DNA of 64,000 nucleotides from Flectonema sp. DT1601. Lineage: Eukaryota > Euglenozoa > Diplonemea > Diplonemida > Diplonemidae. The position numbers and the translations under genes are program-made. Positions 32,259 through 43,718 of the stretch are shown piece after piece. The stretch covers positions 744,001-808,000 of the forward strand of contig OZ025820.1 of the NCBI GenBank assembly GCA_964019425.1, in the 5' to 3' direction. Every line of letters starts with the position of its first letter. Positions within the stretch are counted from its first letter, which is position 1. Under the pieces are notes generated by a model. That model ran no database searches. It was not told the DNA's origin and saw nothing but the letters and a program-made list of their open reading frames with translations.

Positions 32259-33097
32259 TATTTGCGTACCCAATTCTTTTTTTTTTTCGTATTTTTAAAT
32301 GCGATTTACGTTATTTCAGAGTCCTGGTTACCTTCTTTCTTTTGTTGTATATTTTTTTTCTCGGTTCCCTAACTTTACGTTAAAAAAAAAAAAAATAACT
32401 TTTTTTCTGCCAAAAAAAAAAAAAAAAAAAAAAATTATATTAACGGCCGATTTTCAGGCATGCAGCCTGAGACTTTGTTTTCTTATTTTTTCATCTTCGT
32501 TTTTTTTTTACACTTTTTTTTGTTCCGTCTGCTAGTGATCACCTTAACCAGTGTCTTTTTTTCTCTTTTTACAATCTCTTCTACCTTTCCATTGCTTGAA
32601 CTGACCCTGCTGTTCGTCTTTTTTTTTCGGTGGTAGTTTGTAAGCCAGATGCTGTGGTCTCAAATGACCCAATCGTTTGTATTATAGGAAACAAAAAAAA
32701 AAAAAAAAAGGAATAAAATTTTAATATTACATTACGCAAAGAAGTTGTGGCAGAAAAAGAAGGGGGAAAAAAAAAAAATGTACACCAAAAAAAAAAATAA
32801 AATAAAATAAAGGATTGCAATTTGTGCAACCCACTTTCTCAAGATGCCCCCCACCTTAACATTCTTATGATATTTTAACTTGTTGTGCGATTGCGCGGCA
32901 TTTCGTTCATTGACGTGGTGTTTTTTTTAATGGCAATGGATTATAATTCTTTTCAATCAGGTTTATTATAGGTAACAACACACATATGAAAAAAAAAAAT
33001 ATTCAAACTAATAAAAACAACCAAATTCACTTTAGCACAAAAAAAAAATATTTATTTTTTTATAAAAAAAAAAAAAACAGTTTTATATCCAATCAGA
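32259..33097. other. Intergenic region after the giant gene
   Basis: Non-coding with many A and T runs (32384-32394, 32414-32433, 32694-32709, 32769-32778, 33066-33077). The ORFs here are homopolymer translations. An AACAG at 33076-33080 is a weak acceptor for the next ORF. Confidence 0.5.
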
Positions 33098-33337
33098 ATG
33101 ATTGATAGCGCTGGTGGTGGGATGCCAAAAGTTTTTGAAATCATGGCCCGCGATGATATTCTAAGTAAAGGAATATTAAGACACGCTGCGGCTATTGAAG
33201 AGCAGCTTGAAGAGGCAGAGGAAGTAACGGAAGTGATTTCTCCACCAATTCCTGCGGTTGAAACGATGGCAAATTGTGTCACTAGCAGTGCACGAAACTT
33301 TATTCATGCTTGTGAACTGTTTTGTTTTATATGTTAG
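33098..33337 (+). CDS. Small hypothetical protein (79 residues)
   Basis: Not recognised. The ORF starts 17 nt after an acceptor-like AACAG and has balanced composition unlike the homopolymer ORFs around it. Residues about 14-45 (FEIMARDD to AEEVTEV) look like an amphipathic, acidic helix. The C-terminus is Cys/Phe-rich (CELFCFIC). A gene here would fit the regular spacing of the unit. Whether it is translated cannot be decided from sequence alone. Confidence 0.5.
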   Translation: MIDSAGGGMPKVFEIMARDDILSKGILRHAAAIEEQLEEAEEVTEVISPPIPAVETMANCVTSSARNFIHACELFCFIC

Positions 33338-33673
33338 TCTACTCTATATTTCATCGACCGATCGATTTCGATATTAGTTTCGTATCCAACTGCTACTGTT
33401 CCATAATTATTGTTTATTATTATTTAGCTGAGTGTACTCCTTTTTTTTTCTCTCTTCTGTTAGTTAAATAAATTAAACTGACTATTGACGTACATCAGAT
33501 TACAATTCCTTCGGCACACGTACTTGTTGAAAGTGTCGGCTTGGGAATCTTATTGTTTTTCATTATTCTTTTTTTCTCTTTTTGTTTGTTTCTTGCCTAC
33601 ACGATGACACAGAACTACTGTTGTGGTTTAAATTATCAAACAAGTATTCTTTAGCAGTCTGAGAGTAACAAAT
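33338..33673. other. Intergenic spacer
   Basis: A 336-nt gap. T-rich segments near 33440-33458 and 33551-33597. Candidate acceptor CAG at 33655-33657, 17 nt before the ATG at 33674. Confidence 0.4.
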
Positions 33674-34862
33674 ATGTCATCCGAACTAGAAGAGAACCTG
33701 TTGAAGCATGAAGAAATCTTGAGGTACCACAAGGAAAGAGTTGAAAGAGACCAACGTGTATGTGGATTACTACCACCAGAGCCAGCGTTGCAGGAGCTAC
33801 CAAAGGAGCCGAGAATGGTACCAGACACAGGAGGTTACTTTGATCAATACAGAGGACCAGCAGACTTCGGTACTCCAGGTGGAGCCAACAGTAGTAGCGG
33901 GATGATGGGAGGTTATCAAGGAGGGTATCAACACAACACAAGTACTGCAACTCCAACAGTAGCTACTCCAGGAAAGGGTGCTCGGGCTACAACTGCTACC
34001 AGCTTAGTATCAACACCAGCAATGAGATCAAAAGATGAACCGTCAAAGACGAGATTCCTTCGACAAACTCCAAAAGCCACAGACCCTCTCAGAGTGTATG
34101 ATCGAGTCTCTCAGTGGCAACGTAGAAAGCAACAAAAGCTGATGGAAGAACGTCGCAAGCATCAGGACGAGGAAATTGCAAATTGCCCTTTCGCCCCTAT
34201 CACTAGGGCTGACAAAGGACCAGCCTGGGAGCAGAAGTCCGGTTCCATTTATGGAGGTAACGGTCGTGCATGGGGATACGATGAGTTCGTTGAGAGACAG
34301 CGTGAAGCACGTCGCAGGACAGCCGAGAAGAATGAGACGGGTAAATATACTGGTAAGAGGTGGAAAAATGAGGTAACCGTACCGGTTGAGTTCCAACTGG
34401 GTAGACGAGACAAGAGTATTAAGGCTCTGCAGAAACCATTATCACCTCCAACATTTGTACCAACTGTGTCAGAACATCACCATCTGGCTAAGGAAATGAC
34501 TGCTTTGTCTTCTGATTCTCCTCTTGCGTTGTTTGGTGAGATAACAGGACTGCCACAGAGAGGATTATTTTCAGAAAGAATATCAACAGCCATCATTGAC
34601 AGAACAATGCTTCATCCTGCCGAAGATATTCCACCACATCAGCAAGAAGAACATTATCAAAGCTACTCACCAGCCACTCATCATGATCTTGACGAACCAG
34701 CTACTGATTGGATGAAGAGAAGTACAGAGAAACAGGTATTCTATTGCAATTTTTCTAATCTTTAAAAACAATAAAAATAAAATCTCAAAACATAAACACG
34801 ACAAACAGATGCTTGAACCTCAACTACACGCATATGCTAACAGACCTTGGCATGATGAGTAG
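33674..34862 (+). CDS. Hypothetical 371-residue protein, possibly cytoskeletal
   Basis: Two exons, 33674-34735 and 34809-34862, give 371 residues ending in NRPWHDE. Residues about 1-30 are a charged helix. The Gly/Ser/Thr/Pro-rich middle (50-135) looks disordered. Residues about 138-185 (VYDRVSQWQRRKQQK to CPFAPI) have the pattern 'charged helix, then C-x-F-x-P' common in ciliary and basal-body proteins of protists, which is a hint and not an identification. The last exon has only 18 codons; without splicing the frame stops at 34765. No enzyme motif seen. Confidence 0.75.
34736..34808 (+). other. Cis-intron (73 nt) in the 371-residue protein gene
   Basis: Phase 0, GTATTC donor and AAACAG acceptor, A+T-rich. 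It joins STEKQ to MLEPQLHAY. Confidence 0.75.
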
Positions 34863-35777
34863 GACCCTTTCTGACCAGCTCTCGACTCGAACAGACGTTG
34901 TTAAGTCCTAGCAAAAGGATACCTGGAGGAATTTAGTTTCCTTTCAGTCGTAAAACAGAAACACACTCCCATTTAGATTTCCAGTTGTTTTTTTTTCCCC
35001 CCCCCCTCCTTTTTCCCCTTCTCTACTGTTATTTCTTGTTTTCCCTCAACAAGAATTGTATTTTCTCCGAATCCTTTTTTGTCCTGTGACAGTCCCTTTT
35101 GTTATTATTGTGTTGTTGTGCAGCTTAACAGATACTACATCGAAAACAGATGAGACACTTTTGCAGTTTATTTATACTTTTACTGTTGTTATTAATTGAG
35201 AGAATAATTCTCTATTAAAGTTTGTTAGTTAGCAGTAACTCTACAGGCTGTAAGCATTCCCTGTAATGAGTTGCAGGTGAACATTTCTCCAAAATGAGAA
35301 GTGATCCGATGCCACAGCTTTCGTAGTCATTTGTGTCTACCAGTTGTGTGTGTGTTGTGTGTGTGTGTGTTCTCCCACTTTTAGAAAAAGTTTTTTTTTT
35401 TTTAATGCAAAAAACGTACTTCGTCGTCGTTGTGCGTTGTTTTCTTGTTTCTTATATCCCGTTGTTATATTATTGTTTCTCCCCAATTTTTTCTTTTTCT
35501 GTTTTTTTTTTTCTTTTTTTTCTTTGTTGTTAAATTATTAGGTCCTCGGAAGCAGTACAGCGACAGACACACACTAACAAAAGTAGTTTTCTGTTTTACG
35601 CTTTTTTGTTCAAAGTTAAAAGTTCTTTAGTAAAGTGGTATTCAATTTGTTTGTCTGTTGATTTTCTCACCAAAAAAATAAAATAAAGAAACAACGAGGA
35701 AGACGCGTATTAAATAATGCTTAAGTAGAAATACGTTAAAACAAATATTTTACAGATCAAAACACAACTTGTAAAAA
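34863..35777. other. Intergenic region
   Basis: No gene seen. It holds a (GT)n-like microsatellite at 35345-35370, a C-rich/T-rich tract at 34987-35020 and T runs at 35391-35404 and 35501-35523. A weak acceptor TTTTACAG at 35748-35755 lies 22 nt before the next ATG. Confidence 0.5.
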
Positions 35778-36803
35778 ATGGCCAGAATGATGTTCCTGGT
35801 GGGAAGTGCTAGTGCCAGCACTATCGGTTCAGCAGCTTACTTCACAGAGTATGTTGTTTACCCTTCGTGGATGTCACAAAAAAGAGATGGCACTCTTCCA
35901 GCAGTACGATCATCCCGTGCAAGTAATTTCTTTATGGGAAAATGCAACAACCCAAAGGATGACTGGGGTAAAGACTACGAAGAGGTTCATTTATTCGACG
36001 GAGAGGAGGACTTAGGATGGTACATTCCAACAAAAAATGGAACATCTTGCATAGTCGCTGTTCACGGTGCTGGTAATGATCGAAGAGAACTACTTCGACA
36101 TGTTGAAAAGATTCAATCAGCTACCAAAGCCAACATGTTACTCGTTGACTGCAGCAACCACGGTAAGCACTCTGGCAGTAGTGGAATTACTATGGGTGTT
36201 CAAGAGCATAAACATGTTTTAAAAGCAGCTGAACTTGCGAAAGAGAGAGGTAACGATAAAGTTGTTATCATGGGAACATCTCAAGGGGCTTCCAGTGCCA
36301 TCATTGCAGCTGCTAAAGACTCTCGTCATATTGATGGGTTGATCTTAGAAAATCCTTTTGCTTGTGCGAATGACATCATTCAAAATAGTTTGATGAAAGC
36401 TTTTGGACGTTCACAGATCGAGAAAGACGAAATAATCGCGAAAAGCAGCGACAGAGCAACCAAATCGGACCCTTTAGTAAGAGCAGTGATGTCTGTAAAG
36501 CAATACGTTCCTCAGAGTTATCTTGACTTGGTTCGTAACTTAGCACTATTACGAATGGGTGTCAACTCAGACTTCACTCCTGAAAAACTAATTTCAAATG
36601 TTTCTGTTCCGATGCTGTTAATGCACGGAACAGAAGATCGATTAGTACCACTTGACCACACTCTCCGGTTGAAAACTGCTTCAACGTCAACCAACGTTCA
36701 TGAGTGGTACCCAGCAGCTGGTCACAGCATGTTATTTAATAGACACCCTGAGGAGTTTACTTCTCAGGTTGCGAACTTCTTTAAGACTGTACACGCTGTA
36801 TAA
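35778..36803 (+). CDS. Alpha/beta hydrolase (serine hydrolase)
   Basis: Predicted 341-residue hydrolase with a complete triad: oxyanion motif HGAG (96-99), nucleophile elbow GTSQG with Ser168, Asp287 in HGTEDRLVP and His316 in AAGHSML. This arrangement fits the ABHD/BAAT-like or peptidase S9-like 'serine aminopeptidase' group (acyl hydrolases, thioesterases or lipases). Residues about 4-30 (MMFLVGSASASTIGSAAYF) are hydrophobic and small-residue rich, suggesting a signal anchor or organelle targeting. Substrate unknown. It lies next to a short-chain dehydrogenase on the same strand; a shared lipid-related role is possible but not shown. Confidence 0.85.
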   Translation: MARMMFLVGSASASTIGSAAYFTEYVVYPSWMSQKRDGTLPAVRSSRASNFFMGKCNNPKDDWGKDYEEVHLFDGEEDLGWYIPTKNGTSCIVAVHGAGNDRRELLRHVEKIQSATKANMLLVDCSNHGKHSGSSGITMGVQEHKHVLKAAELAKERGNDKVVIMGTSQGASSAIIAAAKDSRHIDGLILENPFACANDIIQNSLMKAFGRSQIEKDEIIAKSSDRATKSDPLVRAVMSVKQYVPQSYLDLVRNLALLRMGVNSDFTPEKLISNVSVPMLLMHGTEDRLVPLDHTLRLKTASTSTNVHEWYPAAGHSMLFNRHPEEFTSQVANFFKTVHAV

Positions 36804-37434
36804 AGGTACTTGCTGTAAGGACTTCAGAAGGTTTTGTTTCTTATCCAAAAGTTCTATCTATTTTATAAGTTTGTGTTTCTCTCTCATTAAAACCTGTTTC
36901 ACACATTTGTTAGATCACTTTTTCTCATTGAGGTCAAGATTCCATCCTGCAGCCTCTGTTGCAGCGTCTTTGGAATCATTATTCTGTTTTGTAATCGGCG
37001 CTTAGTGGCGTCTTGTTCTTGCGTAATGCCGAACTGATTTCATACACAGAGGGAATCAGGTCTTTTCTATCTCGTTTTTTCAGTTATTGTCTTTACTCTA
37101 ACGTTACTAATTATTAACGCAAGGTAGTAGAGATACGGTACTGTTTTAGTTTCTTTGTGTAAACGTAACCCAGTCCCTAACCACGGGGATGGTGAAGTTG
37201 TATTCTCTTTATAGCTTTCTAACGGCTGTGGAAGGAAAGGCAATTATCGTTGAGTGCCTCCGTGCCCAACGAGTAGTTTTGTTTCGTTGCTTGTTTTACT
37301 CCAAATTCGCAGAAGTGAGCTGCGTAAAAGATCAAGTCAGTAGCATTCTGGTTGCTTCTGATTGAAAAGTTTCATATTTTAATAAAAAAATAAACATCAC
37401 AAAATTTCTTCTTCAGAACTAATCTCAAACAACA
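36804..37434. other. Intergenic region
   Basis: About 630 nt with no ORF of interest; less homopolymeric than other gaps. No snoRNA or tRNA pattern recognised. Confidence 0.4.
37404..37416 (+). promoter_or_regulatory. Putative spliced-leader acceptor, SDR gene
   Basis: TTTCTTCTTCAG, 18 nt before the ATG at 37435. Confidence 0.55.
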
Positions 37435-38442
37435 ATGGGTAACAAGCAGGCAGGTAAGAACTACTACTACGACGACGTAGCTAAAAGTTATACGACGCTT
37501 GAAGGAAAGAGAATTGCGATCACGGGAACGACATCCGGTACCGGATTCGCTGCAGCAGACACCATTGCTGGACTTGGTGGTGAGTTAGTTTTGTTTAATA
37601 GAAAATCAACCAGAGCTGATTCAGCGCTTGCAAGATTAAAAGAGAAGCATCCAAAAGCTGTAATTACACCTATTGACTGTGACTTAATGAGCTTTAGCAG
37701 TGTCAGACAAGCTGCAGAAACATACCTGTCAAAGTTTGGAGGTGAAGGTCTTGATGTTCTCGCTAACAACGCTGGCATCATGGCGTTTGATAATTTGGTG
37801 ACGGAGGATGGATTTGATGTTCAAATTCAAACTAATCATTTGTCGCATTATCTACTCACTCACTTACTGTTTCCTGAGCTTGAAATCGCTGCGAATAGAA
37901 CTGGTGAGGCTCGTATTGTCAACCACTCTAGTTTAGCCAGATGGCTTTTTCCAATTAGTATCGACCGAGTTTATTTTCAAAAGAATACTGACAATTCAAA
38001 ACTAGGAGGAAACTGGAGCTATCCTCGTTACAAACGTTACCAACAGTCAAAGTTAGCGAATGCTGTCTACTCAGCAGCGCTATTTGATAAGATTGTCGCT
38101 AAGAATTCAAACGTAAAGGTAGTCACAGCTCATCCAGGAATGGCTGACACTGAACTTGTTAGCAACACGTCTTCACAAGATGGATTAACAGGATACGGTA
38201 TGAAAATAATGGATAGCATTGTAACCCTAAAGCAGTCTTCATATGATGGTGCCCTCCCTCTTCTTGCATGTATCATGTCTAAAGAAGTTTCTAATGGAGA
38301 CTTCTGGGGACCAAATGGTGATGCCACATGTGGTAAACCATCAAAATTTCAAGTTGAAAGCCGTTGCAATAATGAAACTGCGAAAAGGATCCTCATCGAA
38401 GAAAGCGATGCCGCTACTGGAATTGAATTTTCAAAGTTATAA
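37435..38442 (+). CDS. Short-chain dehydrogenase/reductase (retinol-dehydrogenase-like)
   Basis: Predicted 335-residue NAD(P)-dependent oxidoreductase of the classical SDR fold. It shows the cofactor motif TGTTSGTG (30-37), Arg/Lys after beta-2 (NRKS, favouring NADP), NNAG (111-114), the catalytic Ser in NHSS (165/166) and YQQSK (Tyr202, Lys206). The overall pattern resembles WWOX/retinol dehydrogenase 11-14-like enzymes acting on lipophilic alcohols or ketones. The N-terminus MGNKQAGK is a plausible N-myristoylation signal, which would tether the enzyme to membranes; unusual for the family and inferred only from the motif. It follows the alpha/beta hydrolase gene. Confidence 0.88.
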   Translation: MGNKQAGKNYYYDDVAKSYTTLEGKRIAITGTTSGTGFAAADTIAGLGGELVLFNRKSTRADSALARLKEKHPKAVITPIDCDLMSFSSVRQAAETYLSKFGGEGLDVLANNAGIMAFDNLVTEDGFDVQIQTNHLSHYLLTHLLFPELEIAANRTGEARIVNHSSLARWLFPISIDRVYFQKNTDNSKLGGNWSYPRYKRYQQSKLANAVYSAALFDKIVAKNSNVKVVTAHPGMADTELVSNTSSQDGLTGYGMKIMDSIVTLKQSSYDGALPLLACIMSKEVSNGDFWGPNGDATCGKPSKFQVESRCNNETAKRILIEESDAATGIEFSKL

Positions 38443-39257
38443 TTTCTCTTTTTTTTTTTTTTTTTTTTTCCCTTTCGGCTAAACCTCCCGAAGGAATTTA
38501 ACATGTCTTCGCAATAGAGTCATAGTATTTATTTATTTTATTTTATAATTTTTTTTTTTTGTACCGAACACTTCAACATCCTTTCTAACAATTAACAATC
38601 CAACAGGCAAGCCTGTCTTGTTGCATGATAAAAAAAAGAATAGTCGAGGTTATATTCCCTCACGGCCCTATCAGCGCAGAGTAATAGGGAAAAAAAGTAA
38701 AAAAAAAAAAACTGTACATCGTGCAAGCAACAAATTTAAACATAAGTAATTGCTCTGTACAATCACGTCGGATGTTTCTATTTGTTTTCGCTGTCTGTTT
38801 TTCTTATTCTGTTAGATGATACGTGGCTAATCTCGGATACCCTTTTCCTTCGCTTGTGATATCTTTTATGTGCCTTGTATCAAAAATCTTTTTTTGGGGT
38901 TCATTACGAGTGATGAACATGTTTTTTTTTTTTTTTTTTTTTTTTGTGTTTTCTTGATTCTGACGCAATACTGTTGAGGTGCCATTTTAAGGCTTTTCAA
39001 GAATTTTATTAGATTTCATTTTATTTTATTTTATTTTTCCCCTTCGACGACGTTAACTTTTTAATGTTTCCATTGATTGTTGAAAAGGAAAAATAAATAA
39101 ATAAAACAAATAAAAATCTATTTATTTTATTGTTTGTTTGTTATCGAATGAAGCACATGTAATTCTTTCTAGCTCTCACAGACTATGCGGATTATGATAT
39201 CAGTGCGCAACCACTGAAATTATGCAGTAAGCTAATTTGCTTTCTAACTTTTTTCTG

Positions 39258-39640
39258 TTACCGACGTATTCAATATTGAAAGCCGACATTTCTTCTGGTA
39301 TAACTTATACCCCCTTGAGACTTAATCTGCTGTCATGTACTCAGTTTAACCATGTTACTTATTATGGACTGTCAGGAACTGGATATTAATTTGTTAATGT
39401 TTTTTTTTTTACATTGTCAAAGTTTCACTTCCGTGCGTTCAGCGAAATAAAAAAAGGCTTATTTGAATGGGGGATTTTTTCTTTCTTTTTTTTTTTTTTT
39501 TTTGTTGTACCGACGTAGTCGGAGAAGAAACTATTCAGATTGAAAGCCGTTATTTCTTATGGTCATGATTTATTTTCCCCGTGTGACAGGATTTTGTCTG
39601 CGTTCAACGAAATATAAGGCTAATCTGAATGGTTTTTCTT
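39258..39640. repeat. Two related non-coding repeat copies
   Basis: Copy 1 spans about 39258-39470 and copy 2 about 39508-39640. In copy 2 the start CCGAC-GTA-GTCGG is a perfect 5-bp hairpin. The relatives in copy 1 and at 52389 keep CCGAC but pair less well. Function unknown; could be a degenerate small repeat or an RNA family. Confidence 0.5.
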
Positions 39641-39874
39641 TTTTTCTTTTTTTTCTTGTTGTGTGGCCAGCGATGTGCAGTATACTTGTCGTCGAACTTA
39701 TTGTGATTCAATCAGCCCAGCTTTGAGCTCAACTGATTTAATTATAAAACTCTTCGTAGATGATTAAATAGTCGTCTTGCTCAGTGTAATTATATCCCTT
39801 TGAAGTCATAACAAATATGAGGTGGTGAATGTTGATTGTTAATAAAATTGAATAGTTTTGTGATTATCTTCTCA

Positions 39875-39897
39875 TTTATTACTTCTCTCCCCTTTAG
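39875..39897 (+). promoter_or_regulatory. Putative spliced-leader acceptor, 510-residue protein gene
   Basis: The best pyrimidine tract of the window (TTACTTCTCTCCCCTTTAG), 27 nt before the ATG at 39925. Confidence 0.65.
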
Positions 39898-39924
39898 GTA
39901 TTGTTGCTTCCTCCCCACCCGAAG

Positions 39925-41786
39925 ATGACTAAGATTACCATCGAGCCTCTCAACCAGAAGAAGTACACGAAGACCCTCGAAGTAGATGTCGACAGACAGG
40001 AGGCCGCCGCCAACTTGCAGGGTATGAAGAAGCAGTTGGGACTCTCGGAATTCAACGAGAAGATTACCGTCCTTAACGAGAAGCTTGTCGCTATTAACTT
40101 GACCCCAAGTGGTATTGGAAGTGCTAACAAGTTTTATTACCAAGTAAACACTCGTGACGACGCCGAGGTTGCAGCTTGCGACGAAAAGTGGGTAGCATAC
40201 GTACCTGGTGAGGCAGATGAAGTCTGCCCAGAAATCTGCAGAAAATACTCAGACATTGAAGAACTAAAAAACATTGCTCTACACGCTTACGGTGATACCG
40301 CTGGTGTTCCATTAGAGAAGAAGTTCCCTGACTACAACGCTACCATCAGAGATTCCTTTATCGGAGGTGTTGCATCACAAACACCTGTAAGACTTCTCGA
40401 AGTTGACAACAATGATGCTCGTGTTGGAGGTCTTCCATTCGAGCCAACTGAGGGAGAATGTAACAACTTCAAAACTCAACAGCTCCTCGCTGCATTCAGG
40501 ACTGGTGTTGCTCACGGAAAAGCCAACATTGAAAGTTCCTTCCCAACAACCCGTGAAGCTCGTGAAGCACACAGAAGAGGTAAGGAAGTCGTTTTGATCA
40601 ACTTGGCTGACAAGTTCTCATCCGTCACCCTAGACACCGTAAAGATCTCAGCCATCCCAACTGAATACGCTGAGTACGTTGGAGGAGTTTCAAAGTTGAA
40701 GGAAGACGAGGCTGGCAAAAGATCCGTCTTGAGAGGCATCTTTATTCAGGGAATTGAGGACGCTGTATGTTATTATTATTCTATTAGTTGAAACAATGTT
40801 TCTTTTTTATCAAAACACTAAAACACAACACAACACAATACAGTGGAACGCACGTTCCCAGAACTGCGTCACTGCCGTCACCGCTGACCACAGAGTAAGT
40901 GAGAAGCCATCTCTCATGGAAATGTACGAGCAGGGAACCAGAGCCGCCAAGAGGGTGTGTTATATTATTAATTAGTTTTTTCTTACAGGAACATTACTTA
41001 TCATTAATACTAACATAACTAAAACAGGCCGAACAGTCATGTGGAAAGTGTGTGTTGTCTTTCGATGATAACCAGCTTATCGTAACTCCAAATGATGACA
41101 GCGTATGTCTTTTACTTTTAATTAACTATTCTATGACTACATGTTACGAAGCAACATTTGAATCTTAACACTAACAGGACACCAGAGCAAAGGGTCAGCT
41201 TACCGCATTCCAGAAAGGTTTGAGACGTCAGTGGAAGAGAGTGACTATCGATGCTACAAAGGTTTGTTGTGTTCTCTTTAATTTAGTAAGACTAAGACTT
41301 TCGATTCCAAGTAATGATTACCCAGTTTATGAAAATATTCGTTAATTCTTTAAATCAATACAGAAAGACAAGATTGAGAAGTGGTACCCAAACGTCGCTT
41401 CTGAGCAAAGAGCCGCCTACGCTGAAGGTCCAAAGGCCAAGCAGATTAACTCCAAGAGAGAAGAAGATGTTAAGAGACACGAGGAAGACCAGGCTAAGAA
41501 AGATTATACGAAGCAGTTGGCCTCGAGAACCTTTAAGGACGTCGTAGTTGACGAAGTTCTTGAGTTGGGAGGTAACTTGAAAGATATTTGCAACTTCTTC
41601 TGCTGCGAACTTTGCCTCTCATGCAAATACAACGAAGACGAAAAGCTTGTTTGCATGGACACCTCATGTGGTGATTGGTTCTTGATCCTTCTGTGCTTCT
41701 TGATTTACTACTGCTACTTGGGTATGTGGTACTGGGCCTTTATTGAGATCCTTATGGTTGTTGCCGAACCACAGCGCCCTTGGTAA
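39925..41786 (+). CDS. Hypothetical membrane protein, 510 residues, five exons
   Basis: Exons 39925-40764, 40844-40954, 41028-41102, 41178-41261 and 41364-41786, all joined in phase 0. The family is not recognised. The first ~430 residues are soluble and charged. A Cys-rich segment (CNFFCCELCLSCKYNEDEKLVC) precedes a hydrophobic stretch (WFLILLCFLIYYCYLG, then WAFIEILMVV) near the C-terminus, probably one or two membrane passes or a reentrant hairpin. Codons favour C- or G-ending forms (AAG, GTC, TTC, AAC) much more than the neighbours, suggesting high expression. The ATG at 39925 is chosen because the frame upstream extends only through TTG codons to the acceptor. Confidence 0.8.
40765..40843 (+). 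other. Cis-intron 1 (79 nt) of the 510-residue protein gene
   Basis: GTATGT donor, ATACAG acceptor, phase 0. The frame would otherwise stop within it. Confidence 0.85.
40955..41027 (+). other. Cis-intron 2 (73 nt) of the 510-residue protein gene
   Basis: GTGTGT donor, AAACAG acceptor with TAACAT/ATAACT branch-like motifs. An internal TTACAG at 40983-40988 is an alternative acceptor but adds out-of-frame sequence. Confidence 0.8.
41103..41177 (+). other. Cis-intron 3 (75 nt) of the 510-residue protein gene
   Basis: GTATGT donor, CTAACAG acceptor, phase 0; joins PNDDS to DTRAKG. Confidence 0.82.
41262..41363 (+). other. Cis-intron 4 (102 nt) of the 510-residue protein gene
   Basis: GTTTGT donor, ATACAG acceptor, phase 0; joins IDATK to KDKIEKW. 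It is the longest of the short introns here. Confidence 0.82.
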
Positions 41787-43718
41787 GTATCTTCGGGACT
41801 TAAAGGAGCTCCCGCCTTGTAGTGTTATCTTTGTATCCCCTGCTGAATAGAAATTTCTTATACCGAATGCCCTGCAATCTACACGTTGCATCCCCCTGTT
41901 GTGAAAGAATAATAGTAAAGGTTCCCGCGGGAAAAAGTGGGTTAACGGAAAAAAAAACAAAAAAAAAAAAAAAAAAAAAAGTGTGTGTATGGTTTTTTTC
42001 TCTTATATATTTTTCTTTCTATTAAATTCCTTTTTGGTGTTCCTCACCCTTTCCCCCTTATTTTTCATCCACTTCCAGTACTCTCTGTAACTACTGCAAC
42101 CACACGGTTGTTAAAGTCTGACGCATGCATGACTGTTGATTATCGCTGTACCTCACGCGACCCCCCTTCCCCCTTTTCAGTCTTGAGTGAAGTGACTTTA
42201 GCACTTGCCTGGTGTAGCAGACACCCATCCGTCCCCTCTGGTCTCTCCAATTGCCAAACTTACTTTCTACATCGTCATGTCCAGATTTCTGTTGTGCAGC
42301 CGACTTCTGCAAATGCGGCTGCTTTGTTTTTTTGATGTTTTCTTTTGTTTTTTTGGCGGTCATTTTTGTGCCGATGTCTGCCGGGGTAGCCTGCTTTGAA
42401 CATGGCTAATTCTCTTTGATAAAGGACGCTACGTCCGGAGGAATTGCTGATTGAAGAAGAGAACTTTTGTTTCCTCCTCTTATGTATATTTCCTAACTGG
42501 CTTCCGTGTTCAAGTGTGATTACAGTTTTCCGCGGTTCTGCGTACACGTAGCCCCGACACTGCACTGCCTGGCAAGAATAAAAATTATACGAGAACCGAG
42601 AACCACAGAAGAACGAAAAAAAAGAAAAAAAGAAGAAAAAAAAAAAGAAAAAAAAAAAAAAAGAAAAATTTCTTTTCCCATATCCTTGTATTTTCTCCTA
42701 CCAATGGCGCTCCCGGCTGTACTGCAGATGCACAGTTCTCACCTAAATAGAAAATGTACATGACAGTGGTAGACTGCCGCTTGATTACTGGCCTAAGAAA
42801 GGAAGGTGCGTAAACGATGAAAGAATAGAAAAAAAAAAAACAAGAAGAAAAAAAAAGGTTTAAAAAAAAAAAAAAAAAAAAAGCGCAGCATAGCAAAAAC
42901 AAACAAAAAAAAATACAACGGTAAAAGTATATAAAAGAATAAAAAGTTTAGCACTTGTACATCAGCTGTATTCCGAAAAAAAAAAAAAAAAATCAATGAC
43001 GTTTCTATGTTACTACTTGCGTCACAAACCAGCGGGAACCTGTCGTTCGCAGAAGAGCAGCCACCGCGTACCTAGATTATCCATCCCCTCCCCACCCCCA
43101 TTCATCCAGACAGAAGAGACATTTTATGTTATACCCAACCCCTGTATAAATTATTGCACCCTCCCCCTGCCCCCCTTGCTGATACTTTATTACTCCCTCT
43201 GCGGATGATATTGCTTGAATAAAAAAAAAAAAAAACAAAAAACAAAAACAAAAATGACGATAAAGGAGGACAAACAAAAAATAACAGAAAAATGGAGAGA
43301 CCAAAATACATGAAGAGAAAAAAGAAAGAAAAAAAAAAGTCCAAAAAAAAAAAAAAAAAAAAAAGTGTGAAATTTCCCAACCCAAAAAAAAAAAAAAAAA
43401 AAAAGATGCATTTTTATTTTCCCGACCCTTCGATGGCAGCTTCAAGTTTCATTTCGTGCGAGTTGATGTGGTGTCTGTTTTGATGTCCACGTAGACACCA
43501 GCCATGTCGTTCTTTGAGTTGTAGCACTGCCGTCTCCCATCATCCTTATCCCCTTGTGAGTGACGATTTCATGTTTTCAACTTGGTATTTTAAGGAATTT
43601 ATTTTATTTCAAACAGGCAAAAACACACTCTAAGTAAGCAACCTACGTCTCTTATTGTTTAGACAGTGAAGTTTCTCAGTGACAACTACAGTAGTTCTTT
43701 CTTGTATTCAGTGGGTAC
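41787..43718. other. Intergenic region, homopolymer-rich
   Basis: No gene. Long A runs at 41961-41980, 42618-42665, 42829-42882, 42975-42992 and 43220-43404 generate spurious Lys-rich (+) and Phe-rich (-) ORFs. Pyrimidine-rich sections at 42020-42075 and 43078-43180 are not followed by convincing ORFs. Confidence 0.5.
43694..43711 (+). promoter_or_regulatory. Putative spliced-leader acceptor, 127-residue protein gene
   Basis: TTCTTTCTTGTATTCAG ends 7 nt before the ATG at 43719, the shortest leader in the window. Confidence 0.55.

Larger units (their letters stand above)
38443..39924. other. Intergenic region with dispersed repeat copies
   Basis: No gene. T runs at 38450-38469 and 38923-38945. 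Two related segments occur at about 39258-39470 and 39508-39640. They share ACCGACGTA, ATTGAAAGCCG followed by TTTCTT, and later GCGTTCA-CGAAATA with GGCT and TGAATGG. A third partial copy is near 52389-52500. Confidence 0.55.

Noticed and set aside
41985-43483. Several overlapping ORFs on both strands
   Set aside because: Lys- or Phe-rich translations of A and T homopolymers without conserved-looking sequence.
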